Of a stretch of DNA of 64,000 nt, positions 48,681 to 57,262 are shown piece by piece (position 1 is the stretch's first letter; every line of letters begins with the position of its first letter). Origin of the DNA: a virus; the IMG/VR virus record IMGVR_UViG_3300023184_000024, positions 248,001 through 312,000 of that record. One strand, given 5' to 3'. Both the position numbers and the translations under genes were made by a program. The notes under the pieces are model-generated. The model made no database searches and was not told the origin of the DNA. It saw nothing but the letters and a program-made list of their open reading frames with translations.

Positions 48681-49386
48681 ACTTTGGGTGCTTGGCGACA
48701 GCTTTACAACACCGGGTTATTGTGTTGAACCAAAAGATAGCTTTTGGGGGCTAACAGCACAACATTTAAACGTCAAGCAAATAATGAATTGTTCTTGGGT
48801 GGGCAATAGCTTTGGCAGTGTACAGCACATGCTAATCAATCAACAGTTGCAATTTAACTGGAAACATGATTTTTTAATAATTGGAATTCCGCCATTGGAA
48901 AGACTCACAGTGTTTGACAATTACAAAGATACCAGACACAATGGCCATTGCATTGACCCGGCAACATGGGATAACAGTTTGTTTCAAATTGATTGTCACA
49001 CCGGGTTAGACATCATTCGCGGGCATGACGCACAAATCATGGTAATCCATCAGGATCGCAGTTGGGTTGAAACACAGACTTTGAATTCTATATTTTTATT
49101 AACTTCTTGGTTAGACTCAGTGGATGCTAATTATGTAATAGTTAACTTGAGTAAGTCATTGAACGAACATTGTACGTGGAACCCCAATGCGTTTGTACTG
49201 CCGTATGTTGCAGAACATTCAAAATGTATTGTGTTTCGTGATACGTATTACGGAGTTAATTTTGAAAAAATTAAACCAGTGGATTTTGATCAGTATAGTT
49301 GGTCGGGGCATCACGGCCCAGCTGGGAATCAAAACTTTTTTGAGAATTCTCTATTGCCCACATTAAAAAGGAATAAATTTTGTTAA
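48661..49386 (+). CDS. SGNH/GDSL-like hydrolase (copy 4), TTG start
   Basis: A 241-aa protein: block I WVLGDSFTTPG (GDS), WVGNSFGSVQH (Gly-Asn block), FLIIGIPPLERL, and a C-terminal SGHHGPAGNQ with the His. No ATG fits; the TTG at 48661 has AAGGAAG 7 nt before it. It overlaps the primase by 20 nt and the helicase by 7 nt, so a lipase-like gene sits inside the primase-helicase pair. Substrate unknown. Confidence 0.6.
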   Translation: MKKEYNKLWVLGDSFTTPGYCVEPKDSFWGLTAQHLNVKQIMNCSWVGNSFGSVQHMLINQQLQFNWKHDFLIIGIPPLERLTVFDNYKDTRHNGHCIDPATWDNSLFQIDCHTGLDIIRGHDAQIMVIHQDRSWVETQTLNSIFLLTSWLDSVDANYVIVNLSKSLNEHCTWNPNAFVLPYVAEHSKCIVFRDTYYGVNFEKIKPVDFDQYSWSGHHGPAGNQNFFENSLLPTLKRNKFC

Positions 49387-50861
49387 AAGAATATGGACTT
49401 GATGTCCAACGTTTGTTTTTAGAAATGATGTTAGAAGATGCACAAAGTTATGTGCGTGTTCAGAACATCTACAACCCTGCAAATTTTGACAAGAGCCTTA
49501 GACCTGCTGCCGAATTTTTCAAAGAACACAGCGACAAACATAAAACATTGCCGGACCGTAATCAAATCTCTGCCACAACCGGAATCAAACTTGCACCAGT
49601 TCCTGATTTAAATGATGGTCACTATGATTGGTTCATGGAAGAGTTTGAAGCTTTTACACGCAGGCAAGAACTTGAACGAGCAATTTTAAAAGCCGCTGAT
49701 CTACTTGAAAAAGGAGAATTTGAGCCAGTTGAAAAGTTAATCAAAGATGCTGTACAGATTAGTCTAACCAAGGACATGGGCACAGACTACTTTGCTGACC
49801 CTGCTGGCCGTATCAACAAATACTTCAACAGTGGCGGGCAAGTCAGCACAGGCTGGCCACAATTGGACAAATTATTGTATGGTGGATTCTCTCGTGGAGA
49901 GCTTAATATTTTTGCAGGCGGTTCGGGGTCAGGCAAAAGCTTGGTCATGATGAACATTGCACTGAGTTGGTTGCAATCTGGCTTAAGTGGTGTATACATC
50001 ACATTAGAATTGAGCGAAGAGTTGACTAGTTTGCGCACAGACGCAATGTTAACCAGTATGAGTACCAAAGAAATTCGCAGAGACATTGAAACCACAGAAC
50101 TCAAAGTCAAATTGATTTCCAAGAAATCAGGGCAGTATCGCGTCAAGGGACTGCCAGCACAAAGTAATATCAATGATATTAGAAGTTACCTAAAAGAAGT
50201 ACAAATACAAACAGGCATCAAAGTCGACTTTGTCATGGTTGACTACCTTGATTTGTTAATGCCAGTGAGCGCAAAAGTTAGTCCCAATGACTTGTTTGTC
50301 AAAGACAAGTATGTGAGTGAGGAATTGCGTAACCTGTCCAAAGAACTCGGAGTGCTACTAGTTACAGCAAGTCAGTTAAACCGTAGTGCAGTTGAGGAAA
50401 TTGAATTTGACCATAGTCATATCAGCGGCGGCATTAGTAAAATTAACACTGCTGATAATGTGTTTGGTATTCTTACCAGCAGACAAATGCGTGAGCGAGG
50501 CAAATATCAAATTCAGTGCATGAAGTCACGTAGCAGTACTGGGGTTGGCCAAAAAATTGATCTAGAGTACAACATTGAAACTATGCGTATCACAGACCCG
50601 GGCATAGATGAAAATGCATATAATAGACCACAGAGTTCAATTATGGACAGTATCAAGGCCAAGAGTCAGGCCAGACAGGCCGATGAACTTGAAGGCAACG
50701 CTTCAAAAAGTATCACATGGGAAAAACCAACGGGAACACCTGCCTGGGATTACATGTCGGGCGGCAAAGAATTAAAGCCAGAGGTCGCAGGAAAAATTCC
50801 AGCCGAAGTACAAAGCGCCAAACTCAAACAATTATTAAGTCAAATTAAACCAACAACTTGA
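49380..50861 (+). CDS. 41: Replicative helicase gp41, TTG start
   Basis: A 493-aa DnaB-family helicase: Walker A GGSGSGKS (180-187), then VYITLELSEELTSLR, Walker B VDFVMVDYLD, the LLVTASQLNR strand, and SGGISKINTADNV. gp41 unwinds the fork with gp61. The start is a TTG at 49380, with AAGGA at 49367-49371, as no ATG occurs before the conserved region. The C-terminal 70 residues are Lys/Pro-rich and probably flexible. Confidence 0.88.
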   Translation: MLKEYGLDVQRLFLEMMLEDAQSYVRVQNIYNPANFDKSLRPAAEFFKEHSDKHKTLPDRNQISATTGIKLAPVPDLNDGHYDWFMEEFEAFTRRQELERAILKAADLLEKGEFEPVEKLIKDAVQISLTKDMGTDYFADPAGRINKYFNSGGQVSTGWPQLDKLLYGGFSRGELNIFAGGSGSGKSLVMMNIALSWLQSGLSGVYITLELSEELTSLRTDAMLTSMSTKEIRRDIETTELKVKLISKKSGQYRVKGLPAQSNINDIRSYLKEVQIQTGIKVDFVMVDYLDLLMPVSAKVSPNDLFVKDKYVSEELRNLSKELGVLLVTASQLNRSAVEEIEFDHSHISGGISKINTADNVFGILTSRQMRERGKYQIQCMKSRSSTGVGQKIDLEYNIETMRITDPGIDENAYNRPQSSIMDSIKAKSQARQADELEGNASKSITWEKPTGTPAWDYMSGGKELKPEVAGKIPAEVQSAKLKQLLSQIKPTT

Positions 50862-51898
50862 TGAGAATTTTGTCTACATTAAAGTTTGGTCGCAATCTTG
50901 ATCAAATTGATAAACTAGATCACAATGACGTTGTGCATATCTATGACGTGTTTGATGAAGCCACAATAGATAATTGGCTAGCAACCAAAGGCACCCCTGC
51001 ATACATCCTGGCAGATCATCATGTCCTGCCCGGCAAATACAACAATTTATACTGTGTTCCGTTGTACATCGAACACTGGGCCACTAAACAAGTTCCTAGA
51101 CTTGTACTCGAGGAATACAGTACAAACTACGCATTTAATTTTAACATTAAAACCACCACAATTAATCGATTTCTTTGCATCAAGCTAGTAGAACTATTCA
51201 ACCTTGACAGCTTTGACTATACCTGGAGCGGGGATCATCCCAAGTTCAATCTGGCATCAGTGATTGATGAACTAAATTCGCTGGACAAAGACTTTTTAAC
51301 TTTGGAACAGCGTACACAATTGCTAGGTCCAGTTCTGCGCACTACTAAAAAATTCTTAGAAATTGCCGATATACCAATCCCTGCTGGCGATGAAACTACC
51401 GCCAGAGATTTTAAAAATTCAGTTTGGGCATGGAGTACAGGCCCGTGGAATTATAGACTGCGACATGTGGTGGGACAATCGGCTATAAGCTTGATCACAG
51501 AAACAGTTAACCATCAACAAACTGCTGTGTTTACAGAAAAAACATTGTTTGCAATTCTGGGTCTTACATTCCCAATTTGGGTTGGTGGATATAAACAAGC
51601 TGAACAATTACAATCTCTGGGATTTGATATATTTGACGACGTTGTTGATCACAGTTATCAACATTATGGTACTCTGGTAGAACGATGTTATTATGCTTTT
51701 AGAAAAAATATTGCATTATTACAAAATGTAGATCTTTGTCAAGAATTAAGAGAAAAACATCGAGATAGATTGATTTCTAATAGAAATCTACTGACCAGCG
51801 ATCATTTAAAATTGAAAAATTTAGAAATTATAAACTCCTGGCCCACGGATCTAATAAATTGTGCAGTAGAAATTAGAAAATCACTGTCATTGGTTTAA
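50861..51898 (+). CDS. Putative glycosyltransferase-like protein (copy 2)
   Basis: A 345-aa protein whose C-terminal part matches the protein at 23270: ISLITETVNHQQTAVFTEKT, a hydrophobic strand PIWVGGYK, LQSLGFDIFDD, then a helix with Arg/Tyr. This SET/TET...TEK...GF string is the one I link to GT-B sugar transferases. The N-terminus (MRILSTLKFGRNL) differs. The ATG overlaps the gp41 stop; the TTG just before it is less likely. Confidence 0.5.
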   Translation: MRILSTLKFGRNLDQIDKLDHNDVVHIYDVFDEATIDNWLATKGTPAYILADHHVLPGKYNNLYCVPLYIEHWATKQVPRLVLEEYSTNYAFNFNIKTTTINRFLCIKLVELFNLDSFDYTWSGDHPKFNLASVIDELNSLDKDFLTLEQRTQLLGPVLRTTKKFLEIADIPIPAGDETTARDFKNSVWAWSTGPWNYRLRHVVGQSAISLITETVNHQQTAVFTEKTLFAILGLTFPIWVGGYKQAEQLQSLGFDIFDDVVDHSYQHYGTLVERCYYAFRKNIALLQNVDLCQELREKHRDRLISNRNLLTSDHLKLKNLEIINSWPTDLINCAVEIRKSLSLV

Positions 51899-51917
51899 TA
51901 CTCAATAGCCAAAATCC

Positions 51918-51925
51918 GCTAAATA
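51918..51925 (+). promoter_or_regulatory. Late-promoter-like octamer GCTAAATA
   Basis: 22 nt before the ATG at 51948, with AAAGG in the leader. Confidence 0.5.
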
Positions 51926-51947
51926 ATTCAAAGGCCAATATCACAAA

Positions 51948-52208
51948 ATGCAAAAAAAGACTCGCAGTATTTTAGAAGAGCTTGATTCTGTATACGATGC
52001 CCACAATAAAAACAGGGATCGTCAATACATCATTGAAAGTCGTGCTAGCAATGCAATTGCTTCCGCTGTTCGTGTGGTGGAACAAATTGAATCTAGTTAT
52101 ACGCCGGATCAAGCTGAAATACTGGTGCGTAAATTGTTGAATGCAATACGTGATAAAGATCCTAACAAGTTTATGAGAACGTTAAGGCGATCAAATGCAG
52201 ATATATGA
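51948..52208 (+). CDS. Conserved hypothetical protein, 86 aa
   Basis: A helical, basic protein: MQKKTRSILEELDSVYDAHN, IIESRASNAIASAVRVVEQI, then EILVRKLLNAIRDKDPNKFM. I have seen this arrangement in marine T4-like phages without a known function. The repeated amphipathic helices would suit a small oligomer. It overlaps the next gene by 14 nt. Confidence 0.65.
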   Translation: MQKKTRSILEELDSVYDAHNKNRDRQYIIESRASNAIASAVRVVEQIESSYTPDQAEILVRKLLNAIRDKDPNKFMRTLRRSNADI

Positions 52209-52872
52209 TATTACCAATAGAAAACAACAGTTAACTGAAGCCAGCTTTACAGATTATGTAAAGGCTGCGTTTACCAAAGATCCCAACATGGCAAACTTAC
52301 CCTTGGATCAACGTGCCGCTGCCATGATGAAAGACACAGCCATGCAAAATGTAGCTAAACTTGCGCTACAACAATGGCAATCCAAAGTGCTGACACTGAT
52401 TCGTGCAAATCAAAACATGCCAATCACTGACCGTGAATACACTGATAACCTCAAAGATTTTATTGAAAAAACTCTGTTGCAAAAACCATTGACCACGCTA
52501 GATCAGCTCAGTCGACAACGCCTGGGTGTACAGATCAACAATGTATTGGCCAGTCGCAATGACCCTAAAAAACTGCAACAAACATTCCAAGAATTAGCGG
52601 TCAACACAGCGGCCGCACGTCAAGACCCAACAAGGGTGGGACGACAGTACGCACAGGCTGCCGCACAAGCGCCCACAGGCTCGGCTCAAGCCGGCAGTGC
52701 TCAACAAACATCTCCGCTGATTAAAAGATTCATGCAATCCACAGTCAATGCATCACAGCTGGCAGGACTACAACAATTTCTAGCACAAAACGTACAAGGC
52801 GGCATTGTTCGCAGTACTGGCAATGCCGTGGTAGATGCATTTATCAATCATTTGGGTGTTAAAACAAGATGA
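52195..52872 (+). CDS. Hypothetical virion-associated protein
   Basis: A 225-aa, Gln/Ala-rich helical protein. The N-terminus MQIYDITNRKQQLTEASFTD includes L-T-E, a prohead-protease-like site at residues 13-15, so it may be an internal protein. A flexible stretch (AQAAAQAPTGSAQAGSAQQT) separates two helical parts. It overlaps both neighbours. No family recognised. Confidence 0.6.
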   Translation: MQIYDITNRKQQLTEASFTDYVKAAFTKDPNMANLPLDQRAAAMMKDTAMQNVAKLALQQWQSKVLTLIRANQNMPITDREYTDNLKDFIEKTLLQKPLTTLDQLSRQRLGVQINNVLASRNDPKKLQQTFQELAVNTAAARQDPTRVGRQYAQAAAQAPTGSAQAGSAQQTSPLIKRFMQSTVNASQLAGLQQFLAQNVQGGIVRSTGNAVVDAFINHLGVKTR

Positions 52873-54821
52873 AGCTAACTGAAGGCGGCAATGTATTCAA
52901 AGATGCACAAGGAAAACCTTTAACACAGCGTATCAACAAGGCTGATGTTCCTGCCACTATTAAATGGATTGAAGGAGTATCGGGTGTTGATTTTAGCGCA
53001 GAAATTGACCCAGCCACAAAAACTCCAGCCAAGTGGTTGGGCAGTACAGGCAAAGCTGCCAGCAGTGGCGACTTAGATCTTGCAGTGGATCTCAGCCAGG
53101 TAAGCAAAGAAGCCTTGGCTGCAAAATTAACTCAGTACATACAAAGCCAAGGATTAGACCCACGTGAATGGGTGGTTAAAAAAGGTGAAGTGCATTTAAA
53201 AACGCCCATCGCTGGTGATCCTAAAAAAGGTTACGTACAAACAGACTTTATGTTTTTCCCTAACTTAGACTGGGGACAATTCTTTTATGCTGGCGGCACA
53301 GACAGCGCCTACAAAGGTGTGTATAGAAATATCTTAATGAGCTCGATTGCCAAGCAACTGGGACTCAAAGTTGGTGCCAATGGCATGATTAGTCGCACTA
53401 CAAATCAACTGGTCAACGGTGGTATGGATCCTGATTATGTGGCCAGTGTGTTGCTGGGCAAAGGTCATGACCGTAAGAGTCTAAAGAATGTTGAAACCAT
53501 ATACCAGAATCTAGCCAAAGATCCAAACCGTGATGCTAAACTAGCAGACTTCCGCGAATATCTAGCTAGGGAAGGACTGCAGGAACCAGGACAAGTGCAA
53601 GAAAGCGAAGTTGGGTTCATGGCACGCTTGCGTGATAGAATTGTCAATCAAGGTTATCATATCATCATTGAAGACGAAGCGCCAGCAAAGAAAAAAGATC
53701 CAAGAATCCCGCATCCTGAAGATGCGTTCTTCATGGGCGGAAGTGCAGTCGCCAACAAGGCCATACGAGATCTCGAAGGAGCCATTGCCAGTGCTGGCAA
53801 AACTACTATTAAGTGGGATGGTAAACCTGCGCTGATTTGGGGCAGAATGCCCAATGGTCAACTAGCAGTCATGGACAAGTACATGTTTGATGCCAAGTAT
53901 CCAGCACAGAGTCCCGAAGATTGGATCAAGTATGATCAACAAAAAAAATCTGGTAATCTAAGAACTGACTTGTACCCTAAAATCAAAGCCATATGGTCTG
54001 GCCTGGATGCTGCCACAGTGGGTCCCGGATTCTACTGGGGTGATTTGATGTGGGCCGGGGAACTACAACCACAAGGTGGCAAGTACGTGTTCAAACCCAA
54101 CCTTGTACAATATTCAATACCAGCCAACAGCGAACTCGGGCAAACCATACCCGGCAAAACTGGTGGCATTGTAGTGCATCAACAATTTGCTAACTTGGGT
54201 GATCAAACAGCCCAAACTTGGAATGGTCAAGGACTACAGAACGTCCGTGGTGGTGTTGACATTATTAGGCCCAACATTGGTATTTCGTTTACATTAAAAG
54301 CACCAGCCAATTTAATTGCTGCCGCTAAAAAAGCAGTCAGCACTTATGGTGCGGCTGTAGATCAGTTATTGAATTCTTTGCCGGCCAGTACACGAGCACA
54401 AATGCAAACGTATTTTAACCAACGCATAATCGGTGGTACAACATTGAGCATGCCCAATTGGTTAAAAACCAAAGCCAGTGCTCGACAATACAGCGAGCTA
54501 GTAACCGGCAACCCTGATGTCAACGGACAGTACAATGCCGAAACTGGCAACATACCTGGAAAATTGTACACGTTAGATGCCAACAATAAACCAGTTCCTA
54601 GTCCTGCACATCTTGGATTGTTGGCAATCTGGACCTCAATTTATAATTTAAAGTTGGACTTGGCACAACAGTTGGAACAACAAGTGCAGGGACTTGAACA
54701 AAGTACAGCAGGGCAGGCCGAGGGCGAAGGATTTGTTGTACCTACCCCAACTGGATTAGTCAAGCTGGTGAACCGCGGAGTGTTTTCAGCAGGAAACGCC
54801 CAGCAAAACAATCCCAAGTAA
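52869..54821 (+). CDS. Two-domain nucleotidyltransferase/ligase-like protein
   Basis: A 650-aa protein with two unusual domains. Residues 50-135 look like a polymerase-beta-type nucleotidyltransferase: GSTGKAASSGDLDLAVD (G58-S59, D68, D70) and a third Asp in VQTDFMF (D126). Residues 280-480 contain TTIKWDGKPALIWGR, matching the K-x-D-G motif I of DNA/RNA ligases (K315, D317, G318), and later MDKYMFDAKY and FYWGDLMWAGEL. The start MKLTEGG contains an L-T-E site. The combination suggests nucleic-acid end processing, perhaps delivered with the genome. Activity not established. Confidence 0.55.
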   Translation: MKLTEGGNVFKDAQGKPLTQRINKADVPATIKWIEGVSGVDFSAEIDPATKTPAKWLGSTGKAASSGDLDLAVDLSQVSKEALAAKLTQYIQSQGLDPREWVVKKGEVHLKTPIAGDPKKGYVQTDFMFFPNLDWGQFFYAGGTDSAYKGVYRNILMSSIAKQLGLKVGANGMISRTTNQLVNGGMDPDYVASVLLGKGHDRKSLKNVETIYQNLAKDPNRDAKLADFREYLAREGLQEPGQVQESEVGFMARLRDRIVNQGYHIIIEDEAPAKKKDPRIPHPEDAFFMGGSAVANKAIRDLEGAIASAGKTTIKWDGKPALIWGRMPNGQLAVMDKYMFDAKYPAQSPEDWIKYDQQKKSGNLRTDLYPKIKAIWSGLDAATVGPGFYWGDLMWAGELQPQGGKYVFKPNLVQYSIPANSELGQTIPGKTGGIVVHQQFANLGDQTAQTWNGQGLQNVRGGVDIIRPNIGISFTLKAPANLIAAAKKAVSTYGAAVDQLLNSLPASTRAQMQTYFNQRIIGGTTLSMPNWLKTKASARQYSELVTGNPDVNGQYNAETGNIPGKLYTLDANNKPVPSPAHLGLLAIWTSIYNLKLDLAQQLEQQVQGLEQSTAGQAEGEGFVVPTPTGLVKLVNRGVFSAGNAQQNNPK

Positions 54822-54839
54822 CCGTTTTTTTGTGAATTG

Positions 54840-54847
54840 ACTAAATA
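54840..54847 (+). promoter_or_regulatory. Late-promoter-like octamer ACTAAATA
   Basis: 41 nt before the ATG at 54889; the longest leader of any late gene here. Confidence 0.55.
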
Positions 54848-54853
54848 AAAGTA

Positions 54854-54867
54854 GGCCCAAAAGGGCC
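54854..54867 (+). promoter_or_regulatory. 5' leader hairpin of the gene at 54889
   Basis: GGCCC and GGGCC pair around AAAA at or near the predicted 5' end of the transcript. A 5'-terminal stem can protect an mRNA from decay. The SD site GGAG (54877-54880) stays free. Confidence 0.55.
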
Positions 54868-54888
54868 ACTAACTTAGGAGATTCTAAA

Positions 54889-55353
54889 ATGGCATATTTT
54901 CCACCCTTTAATGGTGACGCACAACCAGTATTTGCAATGGACATCAACAATGGTCCACAAACTGGTAACATTGGTTCCACAGCTGCCTTGGTGCAGATGG
55001 ACGGCCCCAAGCTTGACTTTTTCAAAGTAATTGTGCAAAACGGTTCTAACCAAGCAATCGATTTGCGCACACAATTGGGTTCTTACAGTGCCGGCGTGTT
55101 TACGCCTGGTGTTGTGGTGCAACTCAACCAAGCTATTCAACGTACAGCAACTATTGCCAAGTACCAAGTCGAAGGCGATGCAACTGGTCAAATCAGCTAT
55201 GCTGTGTACCCACAAGGTGCATGGACAGCCGCTACTCTTGACGCAGCCTTGAAGGCTCTAGGTAACGTTCAGATTACAGCCAGCGATGGTACAGTGACTG
55301 GCGTTAATGTGTCTGGCACAGACGCTACAGACCCAGGCTTCAAACTAGCTTAA
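54889..55353 (+). CDS. Probable abundant virion protein, 154 aa
   Basis: A compact beta-rich protein: FPPFNGDAQPVFAMDINNGP, then DFFKVIVQNGSNQAIDLRTQ, and ITASDGTVTGVNVSGTDATD near the end. It has no cysteine and no membrane segment. Its own late promoter, a protective-looking leader hairpin, a good SD site and a strong terminator together suggest very high expression, as for head-decoration or other structural proteins. Family not recognised. Confidence 0.6.
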   Translation: MAYFPPFNGDAQPVFAMDINNGPQTGNIGSTAALVQMDGPKLDFFKVIVQNGSNQAIDLRTQLGSYSAGVFTPGVVVQLNQAIQRTATIAKYQVEGDATGQISYAVYPQGAWTAATLDAALKALGNVQITASDGTVTGVNVSGTDATDPGFKLA

Positions 55354-55373
55354 TCAAATTTAATTTGATGCAG

Positions 55374-55399
55374 GCCCCAGATTTATTCTGGGGCTTTTT
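55374..55399 (+). terminator. Intrinsic terminator
   Basis: GCCCCAGA (55374-55381) pairs with TCTGGGGC (55387-55394), then five T. A second AT-rich stem, ATCAAAT/ATTTGAT at 55353-55369, precedes it. Confidence 0.92.
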
Positions 55400-55406
55400 C
55401 TTGGCC

Positions 55407-55414
55407 GTTAAATA
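55407..55414 (+). promoter_or_regulatory. Late-promoter-like octamer GTTAAATA
   Basis: Directly after the terminator; ends 6 nt before the ATG at 55421. Confidence 0.55.
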
Positions 55415-55420
55415 CACGAT

Positions 55421-56047
55421 ATGTTATCGTTCCCACAATGGCCCACATTATTTTATTCGTTCGACTGGCCCGAGCATAGAAAATATGCAGAAAAGCTAAA
55501 ACAAGTATGTCGCGACTTGGAGTCTCAGAACAAAGTCAGCAACGTCAGTTCAGCAATAAAACACAATCTGTATGAAAGTGCATTTAACTTTGTTGAGCAC
55601 AAAAGCACCGCAGTTGAAGAGTGGAGCCACTGGGTCAAAGACTGTATATTCAAAGCCAGCACAGCCGCCAACAAAACTTACTGGCCTTCAGGATTAAATC
55701 TGCAAATTGAGTTACACGAGTCCTGGTGCCACATTACCAGAGATGGTGGTTATCATGATGTGCACCTGCACCCGGGTAGTTCTTGGAGTTGCATTTATTA
55801 TCTTGACACTGGCGACATGGAAACTGACTCAAAAAATGGAGTCAATCGTTTTTACAACCCAGTGACACCAATGTACACTGATGCAGGTACTGTGTATACA
55901 AACAGCGCCACCAACTTTGATGTCAATGGCAAAAACGGCATGTTGTTTGTGTTTCCAAGTTGGATAAACCATTCGGCTTTGCCCTACATTGGTGCCAAAG
56001 ATCGTTATGTTCTCAGCGCCAACAGCAGGATAACGGTGTCAGAATGA
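55421..56047 (+). CDS. 2-oxoglutarate/Fe(II) oxygenase-like (copy 1)
   Basis: A 208-aa protein of the phage 2OG-Fe(II) oxygenase type: HDVHLHPGSSWSCIYYLD (candidate iron ligands H115/H117) and a distal INHSALPY...RYVLSANSRI with the last His and the 2OG-binding Arg. Such enzymes hydroxylate proteins or small molecules and are common in T4-like marine phages, mostly with unknown targets. No SD site; the mRNA should be leaderless. The end overlaps the next start (ATGA). Confidence 0.7.
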   Translation: MLSFPQWPTLFYSFDWPEHRKYAEKLKQVCRDLESQNKVSNVSSAIKHNLYESAFNFVEHKSTAVEEWSHWVKDCIFKASTAANKTYWPSGLNLQIELHESWCHITRDGGYHDVHLHPGSSWSCIYYLDTGDMETDSKNGVNRFYNPVTPMYTDAGTVYTNSATNFDVNGKNGMLFVFPSWINHSALPYIGAKDRYVLSANSRITVSE

Positions 56048-56481
56048 CTCATAGAATTCGTTGCACCACCAAGTTTGACATCACAGCTACAGGGGTGCGA
56101 AGTCAATTTAAACTTTCGCATGTTCCTTTTGTTGATAACAACGGAAATAAAATTGTTGACGTAAGCACCTGGAATAAAGCAAGAAATCAACAACGCAATT
56201 GGGAAACTATTATACAGGTTATTAGTCTAAGAACTTTGCCAGATAATATTGTGCCGCCAGTTGAAATCATAAAAAACAATGAAAAACATTGGCAATCTGA
56301 ATTTGAAATAAATGACATTGCAACACTGACCACCAATGGCACCACATTCAATGAATTATTGGCCGATTGCCAGGATGTTCCTATGTTGATAAATCTAGAC
56401 GAAGACCCCGGAGTTGAAACAAGTTTAAAGGGCATCGGGGACAAAATCAATATTTGGTTTGAGCTTGTAGATACTAAATAA
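56044..56481 (+). CDS. Conserved hypothetical protein, 145 aa
   Basis: A protein starting MTHRIRCTTKFDITATGVRS. The frame is open back to 55960, but the ATG at 56044 overlaps the oxygenase stop. It is beta-rich with an acidic end (NLDEDPGVETSL, INIWFELVD). Its late context suggests a tail or baseplate component. No enzymatic motif. The last codons form the next late octamer. Confidence 0.6.
   Translation: MTHRIRCTTKFDITATGVRSQFKLSHVPFVDNNGNKIVDVSTWNKARNQQRNWETIIQVISLRTLPDNIVPPVEIIKNNEKHWQSEFEINDIATLTTNGTTFNELLADCQDVPMLINLDEDPGVETSLKGIGDKINIWFELVDTK
56473..56480 (+). promoter_or_regulatory. Late-promoter-like octamer ACTAAATA
   Basis: Directly abuts the ATG at 56481, so RNA from it would exclude that codon; this points to the ATG at 56499 as the true start. 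Confidence 0.5.
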
Positions 56482-56498
56482 TGTCAAAGGGCAATAGA

Positions 56499-56762
56499 AT
56501 GGCTGATCCAACCGACATAGAAAAAAAGAGCTTAGAAGCCCACGTAGAGCTGTGTGCAGAACGCTATCGTTCATTGGAACTTAAAGTATCTGATGTAAGA
56601 AACGACATTGCTTCGGTAAAAGGAGTTTTGCAAGAAACTCACGAGTTGGTACACAACATGTCTGACAAACGCAATAGTCAGCTAATACAATGGGGCAGTA
56701 GTCTGATATTAGTTTTAATTGGATCTGTTGGGTATTTGCTATCCACGTATGTGATAAAATGA
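56499..56762 (+). CDS. Small membrane-anchored coiled-coil protein
   Basis: An 87-aa protein. The frame opens at 56481, but the late octamer and AAGGG at 56487-56491 favour the ATG at 56499 (MADPTDIEKKSLEAHV). Residues 10-55 are a charged helix, probably coiled coil; the C-terminal IQWGSSLILVLIGSVGYLLS is one membrane helix. This layout resembles phage haemolysin-XhlA-like or spanin-like cell-lysis accessory proteins, though no family motif proves it. Confidence 0.6.
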   Translation: MADPTDIEKKSLEAHVELCAERYRSLELKVSDVRNDIASVKGVLQETHELVHNMSDKRNSQLIQWGSSLILVLIGSVGYLLSTYVIK

Positions 56763-57262
56763 TCAACGACAAGCAGTTACGTAAATTAGAACAAATTGTT
56801 CGACCCGAATTTGATGCAATTGAACACAACAGCATTTTAGAAAACGCCCACGGATACACAGTATTTAAAAACTATCTAATTAACACTGATGCGAACACAG
56901 TTACAGTGACAAAACACGGTCAGGATATTGGTAATTTCACCAGCCCAAGGATAGCCATAAGCTGGTGTATTGCTGACAAGTATAATCAACAGCGTTTGGC
57001 TCGCGAGATTAAAAATATAGATTTACAACGCAGATTGTTAACCGATGATGTGCATGTAAGAACACAGATTGCTAAGAAATGTTCTGATTCAGAACGCAGG
57101 GAAACCATGTTTCTTAAGGTGAGTAGTAAACAGTTAATTCTGTCAACACTTAATCATCAAATAGATAAATGTGTAAAATTAACTAAATATTGGCAAATAA
57201 GAGGATTTGATAATGAAATTGCACGAATTAAGCGCACACAACCGCTCCGAACAAATCGCTAA
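56759..57262 (+). CDS. Conserved hypothetical protein, 167 aa
   Basis: A basic protein: MINDKQLRKLEQIVRPEFDA, TVTKHGQDIGNFTSPRIAIS, WCIADKYNQQRLAREIK. I recall this start from unnamed marine T4-like genes. It is mainly helical after residue 80. It overlaps the upstream gene by 4 nt; its 3' end overlaps the next gene by 50 nt and contains that gene's late octamer and SD site. Confidence 0.6.
   Translation: MINDKQLRKLEQIVRPEFDAIEHNSILENAHGYTVFKNYLINTDANTVTVTKHGQDIGNFTSPRIAISWCIADKYNQQRLAREIKNIDLQRRLLTDDVHVRTQIAKKCSDSERRETMFLKVSSKQLILSTLNHQIDKCVKLTKYWQIRGFDNEIARIKRTQPLRTNR
57182..57189 (+). promoter_or_regulatory. Late-promoter-like octamer ACTAAATA
   Basis: Inside the preceding gene, 23 nt before the ATG at 57213; AGAGG lies in the leader. 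Confidence 0.5.
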
